From the NCBI GenBank assembly GCA_938008575.1, contig CALLKB010000098.1:1-37507 (forward strand): a DNA stretch of 37,507 bases. Reading direction: 5' to 3'. Position 1 is the stretch's first letter. Each line of letters begins with the position of its first letter. Made by a program: the position numbers and the translations under genes. The notes beneath the pieces are model-generated. The model was not told the origin of the DNA and made no database searches. It saw nothing but the letters and a program-made list of their open reading frames with translations. This document shows, in pieces, positions 1 through 7,783 of the stretch. This stretch comes from an uncultured Cytophagaceae bacterium (GTDB lineage Bacteria; Bacteroidota; Bacteroidia; Cytophagales; Spirosomataceae).

Positions 1-2826
1 CATTTCGATTCCTTGAATCTGAACAACAATTTGTTGGTCTGTCGCCTTCGGATTCACCGCAACAAAATACACATCATGCTCACCTGCAGTAGCTTGAATT
101 GCCACTTTCTGAGCTGAAGGCCCTGAAGGACGACGAGGAGCTTGTTGGGCCGGTGCCGGAGCTCCTGCTGTTCCTGTAGCTGGTGCTGCTGTACCTGCTG
201 CCGCTGGCGTTCCTAGCGGCGCACCTTTACCAGGAGTTGCTGCAGGTGCTGGACCACCAAATCCCCCTTGAGAAACCTCAATTGGATTCGTTTTGCCAAT
301 CACCGGACCTGTTGGAGAATCCAAGTGAATTTCAATCACACCACCCGCTGCATTCGTACGAGCTTGCGCAGATGCTGAAATATCAATGGTCGAAATTCCA
401 GTTAAATCTAAGCCTTTGTAACCTAAATAAGGATTTTGTCCCACCATATTCGTTGAACGACCTGGCGTAATCAATTGCAAAATACCATTAGTTACATCCG
501 CCTTTTCCACATCCAATTGTGGAGCACGTAAGAATACCCACTTCTCAGACTGTACGGGAGCAATTTTCTTGTTTCCCTTGTCTACATAGGTTGCACGAAC
601 AACAAACACCCCTTTTGATGCTTTTTGTCCTTCTGGCTTAACCAAAGCTAATTCTCCTTTCAAGGCAATTTTATTTGAAGCTTTTGGCTCACTTAGGCTC
701 ATGATGTATGCCACCATTTGCTTCGCATCAGCTTTAGAAATCGCAGGGTGTGCCGACATCGCATGCTCACCCCAAACACCCATACCACCGGCAATCACTT
801 TATCGGCTAATTGGTCGATGACATTTTGGCCTTTGTATTTCACAGAAACCTCATTGTAGCTTGGTCCCACAGAACGAACGTTCAACTGGTGACACGATTT
901 ACAATCGCTCTTATTAATCAAACGCAAACCTGCAGAAGCAAACAAATCTGAATCTGCCTTGCGGTGACTTTGCGACATTTCAATCGGATCATAACCAAAT
1001 GGAATGTAATCCAACGTAGCCGCAACCGTTTCTGGCGCGATGCCTTTTTCTAATTCGCCATCTTCCTTATCAGTAACCTTCACCTTGTACTTCGGTGCTG
1101 AATCAGCGAAGTAAAAAGATTTGTTGGCTCCTTCGAAATCGATATCAACAACCGGCGCTTCGTTACCCACTAAGATTTCCAAAGCAGCCGTATTACTCGC
1201 ACCTTTTGAATCGGTTGCCTTCAAGCTCACCGCATATTTACCCGCTTCTTTCAGACTCAAAGAAGCCTTTTCGCCGGATAAATTTTTCACGAATTTGCCT
1301 GCTTTTTTCACAGTCCAGGTATAGGCCAACTTATCTCCATCGGCATCTTTAGTACCTTCAGCAGAAAGTGTTGTATTGAATGGAGCTGCACCCGCTTTGC
1401 TTGCAGCGGAGGCCACCACCTCTGGTTTACGATTGCCACCTTGGTATTCGATCTTCACCAAACGCGCATTTTCATTCCCTCTAAACCAAGCAGAACCATA
1501 TTCCAATACATATAAATCTCCCTCAGGGCTGAAATCCATATCGATCGCAGATCCAAAAGTCGTATTTGGCATAAAGCGTTCCATCGATTTGTAATTGCCA
1601 TTTTCATCTAAAGTAACAGCCATAATCCAACCGCGCATAAATTCAACGATCAACCATTTGCCTTCATAATAAGAAGGAAATACGCGTTTCGCGCCTGGGA
1701 AATCAGATCGATGAAATACCGGACCACCCGTTGCCGAACGTCCTGAAGAACCAACTAATGGGAATTCCTCTGAGGTTCCGTAAGGATACCAAATCATGGC
1801 TTTTGTTGCCGGTGGCAATTCACGCAAACCTGTATTGTTAGGAGACTCATTCACGGGAGCAGCTGGATTGAATTTGGGTCCAATCGCTAATGTTTCAAAA
1901 TTCACATCCGCATAGGCTTGGTTATTTCCGATGAAATAAGGCCAACCATAATAACCAGGTCCTTTGGCTTGATTAAACTCATCGTAACCACGAGGACCTT
2001 TTTCCGAATCAACGGATGCATCAGGTCCTACTTCACCCCAATACAAAAATCCTGTTTTTGAATCGATGCTTGGTCTCCAAGGATTACGGTGTCCCATCGT
2101 ATAAATCTCAGGACGTGTTTTAGCTGTACCAGGCGCAAATAAATTGCCTTTCGGAATGGTATAGGTACCGTCCTTTTCTGGGTGAATACGTAAAATTTTA
2201 CCACGTAAATCATTTGTGTTCGAAGCGCCACGTTGGTCATCCCAATATGCCTGCCCCGGACGTTCGTCGATAGGCGCATAGCCATCCGAATTACTGTTAC
2301 TTGTGTTATTTCCCACAGTCAAGAATAAATTCCCAGCTTTATCAAACACCATTCCACCGCCCGTGTGGCAGCATTCTTCGCGTTGAGTAGGTACTTCCAA
2401 GATGATTTTTTGTTGGTCTACCAACAATTCTTCATCCTTCAATTCCATACGAGCCAAGACGTGTTTGGTCTCTTTCGGATGTGCATAATAGATGTATAAC
2501 CAATGATTTTCTTTGAATTTAGGATCAACAACTACACCCATCACACCTTCTTCAGCTTCACGCGTTTGACCCGCACGGTTGGTGTATTTGGTATTCGTAA
2601 CGATTTTACCAATTGATTTGGTGATTCCCGTAGCAGGATCATATTGCTTAACTTCTCCTTTACGTTCCACGAACACAATGCGTCCATCGGGCAAGAAGGT
2701 AAATTCCATCGGCTCATCGAGTTTATCTACGAGGACCGACTTAACAAAACGATTTTCATCGGGAGCTTGCGCGAAAGCGGCAAGCGAGGTACATGCTAGC
2801 GAGAGAGCTAGTAAAAATTGCTTCAT
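1..2826 (-). CDS. PQQ-dependent sugar dehydrogenase with PKD, cytochrome c and CBM-like domains (3' end outside window)
   Basis: Reading the minus strand from ATG at 2826 gives 942 codons without a stop, so the C-terminus lies beyond position 1. The product starts with a clear signal peptide (MKQFLLALSLACTSLAAFAQ). Residues about 25-465 look like the six-bladed soluble glucose/sorbosone dehydrogenase propeller, with the hallmark GHRNPWRP and the segment REECCHTGGG. A PKD-like domain follows (about 466-555). A cytochrome c domain carries CKSCH at 642-646 with a downstream Met-rich loop as possible sixth ligand. The last part resembles a CBM6-like beta-sandwich interrupted by a Pro/Ala/Gly-rich stretch (about 853-905). 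Expected role: periplasmic or secreted oxidation of a sugar or sugar-like substrate with electrons passed to its own heme. This domain order is known from Bacteroidota and Planctomycetes; substrate unknown. It is divergent from the DUF4440 gene, with 130 bp between. Confidence 0.88.
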   Translation of the reverse strand, partial: MKQFLLALSLACTSLAAFAQAPDENRFVKSVLVDKLDEPMEFTFLPDGRIVFVERKGEVKQYDPATGITKSIGKIVTNTKYTNRAGQTREAEEGVMGVVVDPKFKENHWLYIYYAHPKETKHVLARMELKDEELLVDQQKIILEVPTQREECCHTGGGMVFDKAGNLFLTVGNNTSNSNSDGYAPIDERPGQAYWDDQRGASNTNDLRGKILRIHPEKDGTYTIPKGNLFAPGTAKTRPEIYTMGHRNPWRPSIDSKTGFLYWGEVGPDASVDSEKGPRGYDEFNQAKGPGYYGWPYFIGNNQAYADVNFETLAIGPKFNPAAPVNESPNNTGLRELPPATKAMIWYPYGTSEEFPLVGSSGRSATGGPVFHRSDFPGAKRVFPSYYEGKWLIVEFMRGWIMAVTLDENGNYKSMERFMPNTTFGSAIDMDFSPEGDLYVLEYGSAWFRGNENARLVKIEYQGGNRKPEVVASAASKAGAAPFNTTLSAEGTKDADGDKLAYTWTVKKAGKFVKNLSGEKASLSLKEAGKYAVSLKATDSKGASNTAALEILVGNEAPVVDIDFEGANKSFYFADSAPKYKVKVTDKEDGELEKGIAPETVAATLDYIPFGYDPIEMSQSHRKADSDLFASAGLRLINKSDCKSCHQLNVRSVGPSYNEVSVKYKGQNVIDQLADKVIAGGMGVWGEHAMSAHPAISKADAKQMVAYIMSLSEPKASNKIALKGELALVKPEGQKASKGVFVVRATYVDKGNKKIAPVQSEKWVFLRAPQLDVEKADVTNGILQLITPGRSTNMVGQNPYLGYKGLDLTGISTIDISASAQARTNAAGGVIEIHLDSPTGPVIGKTNPIEVSQGGFGGPAPAATPGKGAPLGTPAAAGTAAPATGTAGAPAPAQQAPRRPSGPSAQKVAIQATAGEHDVYFVAVNPKATDQQIVVQIQGIEM

Positions 2827-2956
2827 AGTTAGTCTAGATTTATTATTTTACAAAAATGATACAATAATTGGTAATTAAAAATCCCGCATTTGAATTTGAT
2901 ACGAAAATCGAACATGTGTCGACAAAAATTTACTTACTTTATGAAAAAATCGCGCT

Positions 2957-3376
2957 ATGAAATTGATTGCCTTTATTCTATTAAGCCTCCCCATTTTTGC
3001 ACAATCAAATAAAGACGTTTCCAACATCCATTCTGTCCTGCATACACAGGAGAAACTTTGGAATGAGGGAAAGATCGAAGAATTTATGGACTATTATGCC
3101 AAAACTGAGGATTTGAAATTTATCGGCAAATCGGGCGTCACGAAAGGTTGGGCTGCAACACTAAAACGCTACCAAACAAGTTACCCGAATCGGGAAACAA
3201 TGGGAACGCTTTCCTTTGATATTCAAGAAGTGGATGTAACAGCTGGCCAAACAGCCTGGGTGCTCGGACGCTGGAATTTAAAAAGACCAAGCCTAGGCGA
3301 TGTAGGTGGCTATTTTACACTTTTGCTCAAGAAAATTGACGGACGCTGGTTGGTCGTCCGTGACCATACCAGCTAG
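2957..3376 (+). CDS. secreted DUF4440 / SnoaL-like (NTF2 fold) protein
   Basis: A 139-residue protein with a signal peptide (MKLIAFILLSLPIFAQ). The rest fits the DUF4440/YybH-type NTF2-like fold: an N-terminal helix with LWNEGKIEEFMDYYA, a central GKSGVTKGWAATLKRY, and the C-terminal strand pattern ending LLLKKIDGRWLVVRDHTS. Such domains bind small ligands or act as isomerase-like folds, but most exported single-domain members have no known substrate, so no function is assigned. The start is fixed by the signal peptide; an ATG at 2941 is in another frame. Its TAG stop overlaps that of the convergent arsC-like gene (shared CTAG). Confidence 0.8.
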   Translation: MKLIAFILLSLPIFAQSNKDVSNIHSVLHTQEKLWNEGKIEEFMDYYAKTEDLKFIGKSGVTKGWAATLKRYQTSYPNRETMGTLSFDIQEVDVTAGQTAWVLGRWNLKRPSLGDVGGYFTLLLKKIDGRWLVVRDHTS

Positions 3377-3972
3377 ACGCGAGAGAATACATAGAACATT
3401 TCACTCGCGATTTGGCGAGAGCGTTCATCGTACATTGTAGCTTCTAAATCCGTATCATCAAAAGCTTTCGGATCTTCGTATCGCACAGGAATGCGAACTT
3501 CAGCACCTGGGATAAATGGGCAATTCTCATCTGCATGCGAGCAGGTCATCACCGTTGCAAAGATGTGGTGAGGATTAATGACATCGTCATATAATTTTGA
3601 GAATGCAATGATTGGACGTGAGTCCTCGGTATGCAAAACGAAGTAAATCGGATTGGAATGTCCGTGTTTCGAAACGATGAAACCCATGCGTTCTAAGGAT
3701 GCAACTGTTCGTTCATTGCATGCTGTTACCTCGACCCCACCGGAATAACATTGTGCGGCCAACTGAAAATAATCTGCGGCTGTTTGGGCCCAAATTTGCG
3801 CGAATTGTGAACGGCGCGAATTATGCGTACAGATGAAATTCAGAAGAATCGGTTGCTCCTTTTCGCGTTTAGACTTGATGTATTCGATCAAAGGCTGAAG
3901 AACAGCTTTACGTTCATCAGAAATTTCAAGCGCTAAAATAGATTCAAGGTTTTCGTTCAGGGTATTGTTCAT
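3373..3972 (-). CDS. arsC: arsenate reductase-like low-molecular-weight phosphatase family protein
   Basis: A 199-residue cytoplasmic protein with the LMW-phosphatase P-loop CTHNSRRS (Cys48, Arg54; CX5R). An N-terminal extension of about 40 residues precedes the loop, typical of the Bacteroidota 'protein-tyrosine-phosphatase' group found in ars operons. The later part has MTCSHADENCPFIPGAEVRI and YEDPKAFDDT, with extra cysteines that could serve as resolving thiols. Likely role: reduction of arsenate to arsenite, though the fold alone cannot exclude a phosphotyrosine phosphatase. It is the last gene of arsR-arsI-arsC, 99 bp after arsI, and a palindromic repeat lies in that gap. No efflux gene follows. 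Confidence 0.82.
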   Translation of the reverse strand: MNNTLNENLESILALEISDERKAVLQPLIEYIKSKREKEQPILLNFICTHNSRRSQFAQIWAQTAADYFQLAAQCYSGGVEVTACNERTVASLERMGFIVSKHGHSNPIYFVLHTEDSRPIIAFSKLYDDVINPHHIFATVMTCSHADENCPFIPGAEVRIPVRYEDPKAFDDTDLEATMYDERSRQIASEMFYVFSRV

Positions 3973-3996
3973 ACGAATGGAATGGCTTCTTGCTTC

Positions 3997-4069
3997 AGCT
4001 TTGGCAATCCTTTGAGGTTTGCCAAAGCTAAGGGTTTATGACGATATAAAAGATTCAAAAACTGATAAT
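3997..4069. repeat. dispersed palindromic repeat, copy 1
   Basis: A hairpin with perfect 11-bp arms (AGCTTTGGCAA at 3997-4007, its complement at 4019-4029) and a small inner CCT/AGG stem. Downstream on the plus strand come AAAGCTA, GGTTTAT (4033-4039) and AAAAACTGATAAT (4057-4069). All these blocks recur in the same order at 8493-8593. Neither side of the hairpin has a T-run, so a simple terminator is unlikely. It begins two bases past the arsI stop codon (minus strand view). A REP- or MITE-like element is the best guess. Confidence 0.7.
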
Positions 4070-4071
4070 TC

Positions 4072-4578
4072 CTAGCAACATCCCGAACCCGGGGCACATG
4101 AATTAGCGGATTGAATTTCGGCAATTTTAAGTTTGGGTTTTTCGGCTACGGGTGGCATGCAACAAGCCGATGCATCCTGCGCTGCATAATGCGGGTCATT
4201 AAACTCCGCATCCTCGTGGAAATAATAGACTTCCCACTGAACTCCGTCTGGATCTGTTGCCCAAAATTTATCTTGAACGGCATAACAGCAAGAGGTTCCG
4301 ATTTCTTCTTTGGAAACTATTCCTTGTGCTCTCGCCTGTACAAGCCGATTCGTCATTTCCTCCACCGTTTCCACCTGAAAACCTAAGTGTCCAAAATTCG
4401 CTTGAACGCGCTCCGGGTTTTCGATAAACGAAATGATTAACGAGGGAGAATCTAATACGTATTTAGCATAACCCGGTTTGATCTTCGTAGCCGGCTGGCC
4501 AAAAAACGTTGAATAAAAATTCACTGATGCCGCCAAATTGCTGACATAAAGTGATACGTGCATACGTGGAAAGCTCAT
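4072..4578 (-). CDS. arsI: ArsI/CadI family glyoxalase-fold metalloenzyme (organoarsenical C-As lyase type)
   Basis: A 168-residue VOC/glyoxalase-fold protein. The 2-His-1-Glu metal site can be read as His7 (MHVSLYV), His64 (GHLGFQV) and Glu116 (WEVYYF), and the substrate-binding vicinal cysteine pair as Cys97-Cys98 in TSCCYAVQDKFW; this combination is diagnostic of ArsI. ArsI cleaves the C-As bond of trivalent methylarsenicals to give arsenite. The C-terminal tail is Cys-rich (ACCMPP and CAPGSGCC), as in many CadI/ArsI homologues. The start lies 2 bp past the arsR stop, so the two are co-transcribed and probably translationally coupled. A role in cadmium response (CadI) is the alternative. 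Confidence 0.88.
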   Translation of the reverse strand: MSFPRMHVSLYVSNLAASVNFYSTFFGQPATKIKPGYAKYVLDSPSLIISFIENPERVQANFGHLGFQVETVEEMTNRLVQARAQGIVSKEEIGTSCCYAVQDKFWATDPDGVQWEVYYFHEDAEFNDPHYAAQDASACCMPPVAEKPKLKIAEIQSANSCAPGSGCC

Positions 4579-4580
4579 AA

Positions 4581-4916
4581 TTAACAGCAGTTAGATTGTT
4601 GAGAAACAAAATAATTTTCAAAAAACGACCCGAACAATTGACTAAATTCCGCCCATTTATCCGGATTAATGCAATAACAAACGGAAACCCCTTCAATAGT
4701 CCCTTGAATAAAACCGATTTCCTTCAATTCCCGAAGGTGCTGCGAAACTGTTGCTTGCGCTAAACCCAATTCCGAAATCAATTCTCCATTGATACAAGTT
4801 TTCGATTTCACCAAATACTGCAAAATGGCCACTCGAGCCGGATGGCCCAACACTTTTGCCATTTGCGCGATCGCATTTTGCTCTTCGGTAAACAAATCGG
4901 TTTTGGTAATTCCCAT
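4581..4916 (-). CDS. arsR: ArsR family transcriptional repressor
   Basis: A 111-residue winged-helix protein when started at the ATG at 4916. A longer frame from a TTG at 4937 would add 7 residues encoded inside the palindromic operator, which is unlikely. The recognition helix region is LAQATVSQHLRELKEIGFI (about 52-70). The classic ELCVC metal site is not present; instead Cys41 (TCINGELI) sits at the start of that region, with Cys80/Cys82 (SVCYC) and a terminal Cys110-Cys111 that could complete a three-thiolate arsenite site. It leads the arsR-arsI-arsC operon and presumably represses it until As(III) binds. Confidence 0.9.
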   Translation of the reverse strand: MGITKTDLFTEEQNAIAQMAKVLGHPARVAILQYLVKSKTCINGELISELGLAQATVSQHLRELKEIGFIQGTIEGVSVCYCINPDKWAEFSQLFGSFFENYFVSQQSNCC

Positions 4917-4918
4917 GC

Positions 4919-4942
4919 TAATATTATTACATTGCAATATTA
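4919..4942 (-). promoter_or_regulatory. candidate ArsR operator/promoter
   Basis: An inverted repeat TAATATT-N10-AATATTA (4919-4925 and 4936-4942), with a further perfect palindrome ATTGCAAT (4931-4938) inside, lies immediately upstream of the arsR ATG. Autorepressing ArsR proteins usually bind such AT-rich dyads overlapping their own promoter. On the minus strand TAATATTG also resembles the Bacteroidota -7 box TAnnTTTG with one mismatch. Confidence 0.5.
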
Positions 4943-4960
4943 CGATGAATCAAGTAAATA

Positions 4961-4976
4961 AAAAAGGCCGAAGCCT
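4961..4976 (-). terminator. Rho-independent terminator of the redox operon, overlapping the DUF3570 stop
   Basis: On the minus strand the hairpin AGGC-TTCG-GCCT is followed by TTTTT and more T/A. The TTCG tetraloop compensates for the short stem. The DUF3570 stop codon TAG (4975-4977) lies in the first arm. It separates this operon from the arsR promoter. Confidence 0.6.
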
Positions 4977-6216
4977 ATTTTATTTTAATACTCATGGAGA
5001 TACTATGACCGATCATTCCGTTGGAACGCGAATAATAGCCATAACGTACTTCTAAGGAATTCCAATTGATAAGACTCGCGATCCCGCCCGGAGGGGACAA
5101 ACGCAATCCAACGCCCATGAATTGACTCGTGAAACTCGACAAGTCATAATCAGAGGTATAGTAAGATTCTGTTGTAGCGTGCTGGCCGTAAGCTTTGAAA
5201 TAATCCACTTTCCCTTGAATGTTAAATCGATAGAATGGACTAATCGAGAAGAAAGGAGATATTTTATACGGTACTTCTAAGTTGGCCGTATGTGCCGCCA
5301 TGCCCCAATCATCAATATAGGCCCGGTAAAATGCGCGAATAATTGTATTATCCCCCATGAAATAACTGAGGCGGAAACCTACTGGCAATTTAAAACGAGT
5401 ACCAGGCAACTTTTCAACGGTTTCATTCCCATTCGTGAAATATACGCGATGAAAAGGCGTACTCAATAATCCCTCTTGAAAACTAGGCTCAATAATCGCC
5501 ATTACCTGCAAACGCTGATTGATGACTTGAGAAACAGCAAAAGACGCATTAAATGAATTTCTTGGCTTGTAATCAATACCTTTTTGATCCCCATGCGCTC
5601 CCGAGGGATAGGTCGAAGGTCTTAATTCCGATGGCAAAATGGCCATATACGTATCCAAAAACGCACCACCTTTGAATGACCATTCGGTATTTTTGTCTTT
5701 CGATAATTTCGCAAAACTTGCCGTAAATCCATGCGATTTATAGTCGTATTCGGTTGAATAGGAATATGCCAAACCTTGTGTGGTTCCTAATAAATCATCT
5801 TTGACTGACCACGCTATGCTCGGATAAATATGCGTATCCTTACGGGAAGCGGATGAAATAGTTAATGGGTCAATCTTATCGGAAGAGGCTGAGGTATATT
5901 GATCAATATTAAAATCTACGGTAAAGGAATGCGTCCGATTATAGCGATCCAATTTGGAAAATCGCAACTCCAAGGAATTAGCCAAATCCGTTAATTTCTC
6001 CGTACCAATACCTCCCGTAATGGCCGAATTATTCCCGTCTTGATCATAATAACCGGTGACAATGTTTGCTTCCTCAAACTTCAGTTTGCGTTTGGAGTAT
6101 TCAGTCGAATCGTTCAAAAATTCTTGCGCATGGCTCCGACTATAAAACACCTGCTGAGCCTTTAAACCGTGCAAAAGTGAACAATAAATTCCGATTGCTA
6201 GGATAACTTTTTTCAT
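4975..6216 (-). CDS. DUF3570 outer-membrane beta-barrel protein
   Basis: A 413-residue protein with a signal peptide (cleavage near LKAQ, residue 21). Residues about 58-77 contain the family hallmark DGNNSAITGGIGTEKLTD. The remainder is a run of alternating aromatic/polar strands (for example LELRFSKLDRYNRTHSFTVD) ending in the terminal strand GHSISMSIKIK, consistent with an outer-membrane barrel. It is the last gene of the Rieske-Trx-ApbE-DUF4266 operon, 8 bp after DUF4266. DUF3570 and DUF4266 are known to co-occur with ApbE and thioredoxin genes; function is not established. It could be a receptor, exporter or scaffold for the small DUF4266 lipoprotein. Confidence 0.88.
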   Translation of the reverse strand: MKKVILAIGIYCSLLHGLKAQQVFYSRSHAQEFLNDSTEYSKRKLKFEEANIVTGYYDQDGNNSAITGGIGTEKLTDLANSLELRFSKLDRYNRTHSFTVDFNIDQYTSASSDKIDPLTISSASRKDTHIYPSIAWSVKDDLLGTTQGLAYSYSTEYDYKSHGFTASFAKLSKDKNTEWSFKGGAFLDTYMAILPSELRPSTYPSGAHGDQKGIDYKPRNSFNASFAVSQVINQRLQVMAIIEPSFQEGLLSTPFHRVYFTNGNETVEKLPGTRFKLPVGFRLSYFMGDNTIIRAFYRAYIDDWGMAAHTANLEVPYKISPFFSISPFYRFNIQGKVDYFKAYGQHATTESYYTSDYDLSSFTSQFMGVGLRLSPPGGIASLINWNSLEVRYGYYSRSNGMIGHSISMSIKIK

Positions 6217-6224
6217 ATCTTATC

Positions 6225-6434
6225 TTAGTTACAACCGCAGCCCCCACCGCTTTTTCCACCATTTGCGCCTGAAGCACCTTCTCGGTATAAATAAAATGCC
6301 TGCTCAAATTTCTCACTTTTGCGTGAGGACAATTCCATTTCTGAATCGTTAATGCGACTCTTTTGGTATTCCTTCACCGCCGTACAGGAAGATAGGCTGG
6401 CCACCAGGGCAATCAATAATATGATTTTTTTCAT
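6225..6434 (-). CDS. DUF4266 small lipoprotein with C-terminal GGGCGCN
   Basis: A 69-residue protein with signal peptide and lipobox LSSC (lipidated Cys17), so the mature form has about 53 residues. It has a charged middle (SRINDSEMELSSRKSEKFEQ) and a Gly-rich tail ending GGGCGCN with Cys66 and Cys68. That ending is the DUF4266 signature. The two conserved C-terminal thiols suggest metal binding, disulfide chemistry or a post-translational modification site, but no biochemical role is known to me. It sits 4 bp after apbE and 8 bp before DUF3570 in the same operon. Confidence 0.9.
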   Translation of the reverse strand: MKKIILLIALVASLSSCTAVKEYQKSRINDSEMELSSRKSEKFEQAFYLYREGASGANGGKSGGGCGCN

Positions 6435-6438
6435 CGTA

Positions 6439-7368
6439 TTAAGCTATGCGTGTTGTAATGTTATTCGATTGAAAAATCCGATTTGCGTCATCAATTATCA
6501 CGCAAAACACACCATTCAATTGGTTCACTAAATCTAAGCCTACTTCCACACCCATGACTGCAATGGGCGTTGTCAGTGCATCCGCTAATTCCGCCACAGG
6601 GGCAAAAACTGAAACACTTTTAATGCCCTGAATCGGATAACCTGTCCTAGGGTTAATCGTATGCGAATACTTCTTTCCACCGATCCAAACAAACTTCTCA
6701 TAATTCCCAGATGTAGCTACGGCTGCATCCTTTAAATCAAAATCAGCAATTGTTTGACTTGGATTATCCGGATCAACAATCGCTACTTTCCAGGGCATTC
6801 CTTGTTCATTCATCCCCCAAGCACTCATATCGCCTGATGCATTTACGACTCCGTTTTGAAATCCCAACTGCTTTAATCGCTTTTTCGCTTGGTCCGCAGC
6901 ATAGCCTTTTCCTATCCCACCAAATCCAATGCGCATCCCTTTATTTCGTAAGAATACTGTTCGATTTTGTGTATCTAGTTCGATGGCTTGATAATCAATC
7001 AATCGAACAGATTCTGCCAACTTTTCTGGACTCGGCAATTCAGTCATTTGTTGGTCAAAATTCCAAAACCGTTTATCCAAGGACCCATAACTTAAATCAA
7101 AAGCCCCTTGGGTCAAGCGGGATATTTTTTGCGCCCGAGCAATCAAATCGAATACTTCTTGATCTACTTCCACAGGAGAAATTCCGGCGTTTTCGTTGAT
7201 CTGAAAGGTCTGACTTGACTCATTAAATGTCGTTAACAAACCTTCAATCCGTTTAATTTCTAGCACAGCTTCTACGAGCCCTTCCTTCGCCTCCGCCACA
7301 TTTTCAGCGACAACACCTAGGTCGAATCGGTTACCCATCAACAAATCGGTCCGCTGAAATAAAGGCAT
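6439..7368 (-). CDS. apbE: FAD:protein FMN transferase, ApbE family, without visible signal peptide
   Basis: 309 residues from the ATG at 7368, whose A is shared with the TAA of the thioredoxin gene (TAATG overlap). The upstream in-frame ATG at 7428 would lie inside that gene and adds no signal peptide. ApbE motifs are all visible: MGNRFDL near the N-terminus (11-17), GGIGKGYAAD (150-159), NASGDM, HTINPRTGYP (236-245) and LADALTT (261-267, Mg site). ApbE moves FMN from FAD to Thr/Ser of partner proteins, normally outside the cytoplasm. Here the chain begins MPLFQRTDLLMGNRF, directly at the domain border, so there is no room for a signal peptide or lipobox. Confidence 0.92.
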   Translation of the reverse strand: MPLFQRTDLLMGNRFDLGVVAENVAEAKEGLVEAVLEIKRIEGLLTTFNESSQTFQINENAGISPVEVDQEVFDLIARAQKISRLTQGAFDLSYGSLDKRFWNFDQQMTELPSPEKLAESVRLIDYQAIELDTQNRTVFLRNKGMRIGFGGIGKGYAADQAKKRLKQLGFQNGVVNASGDMSAWGMNEQGMPWKVAIVDPDNPSQTIADFDLKDAAVATSGNYEKFVWIGGKKYSHTINPRTGYPIQGIKSVSVFAPVAELADALTTPIAVMGVEVGLDLVNQLNGVFCVIIDDANRIFQSNNITTRIA

Positions 7369-7781
7369 TACTGAAAAGCAGAAATTTCCGTGATAAACTT
7401 CTGAACCGATGGTTGATAACCCTCCCATTCTTTTAGAACTTTACCTTGGCTATTGACCAAAACCGTCAGCGGAAACTTTCCATTTGGATTGTATCGTTCC
7501 GCCATTTGATCATTGCGAGCTTGTTGGTCTGCAGGCAATTGATTCTTTTTCAAACGCGGAAAATCAGCCCGAACAAGCACTAATTTATCTTGCGCATATT
7601 GGCCAAAAGCCTCGCTTTCAAACACGTCATGTTTTAATTTAATACAAGGTCCGCACCAATCTGAACCTGAAAAGTTCAATAATATCAGCTTTTTCTGTGT
7701 CGATGCGTCTTTTTGCGCTTGCGAAAAGTCTCCCATCCAGGAGAGCAAGCTAAAGAATAAAATACTTAGTAGTTTCATCAT
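7368..7781 (-). CDS. secreted thioredoxin-family protein
   Basis: A 137-residue protein with a signal peptide (MMKLLSILFFSLLSWMGDFSQA) followed directly by a thioredoxin-like fold. The active site is SDWCGPCIKLK with Cys43 and Cys46, and the cis-Pro region reads GKFPLTVLVN. It most resembles the Thioredoxin_7/DUF953-like exported group. Expected to act as a periplasmic thiol-disulfide reductase; the Cys pair of the DUF4266 neighbour is an attractive but unproven substrate. It starts 2 bp after the Rieske gene and overlaps apbE by one base, so the genes are translationally coupled. Confidence 0.88.
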   Translation of the reverse strand: MMKLLSILFFSLLSWMGDFSQAQKDASTQKKLILLNFSGSDWCGPCIKLKHDVFESEAFGQYAQDKLVLVRADFPRLKKNQLPADQQARNDQMAERYNPNGKFPLTVLVNSQGKVLKEWEGYQPSVQKFITEISAFQ

Positions 7782-7783
7782 GA

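Noticed and set aside
183..470. 95-codon open frame on the plus strand
   Set aside because: It is opposite the Pro/Ala-rich end of the PQQ dehydrogenase; the open frame arises from its low-complexity complement.
3997..4029. Palindromic repeat copy 1 as a Rho-independent terminator of arsI
   Set aside because: No T-run follows the hairpin on either strand and the same structure with flanks recurs at 8493-8593.
4917..4937. TTG start extending ArsR by 7 residues
   Set aside because: The extension is encoded within the palindromic operator and the ATG at 4916 fits family length better.
6258..6281. EGASGAN in DUF4266 as an ApbE flavinylation site
   Set aside because: The acceptor position is Asn, which cannot take FMN by the known phosphoester-threonine/serine linkage.
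6750..7199. 149-codon open frame on the plus strand opposite apbE
   Set aside because: It is antisense to clear ApbE motifs and its translation has no family resemblance; coding-strand bias explains the open frame.
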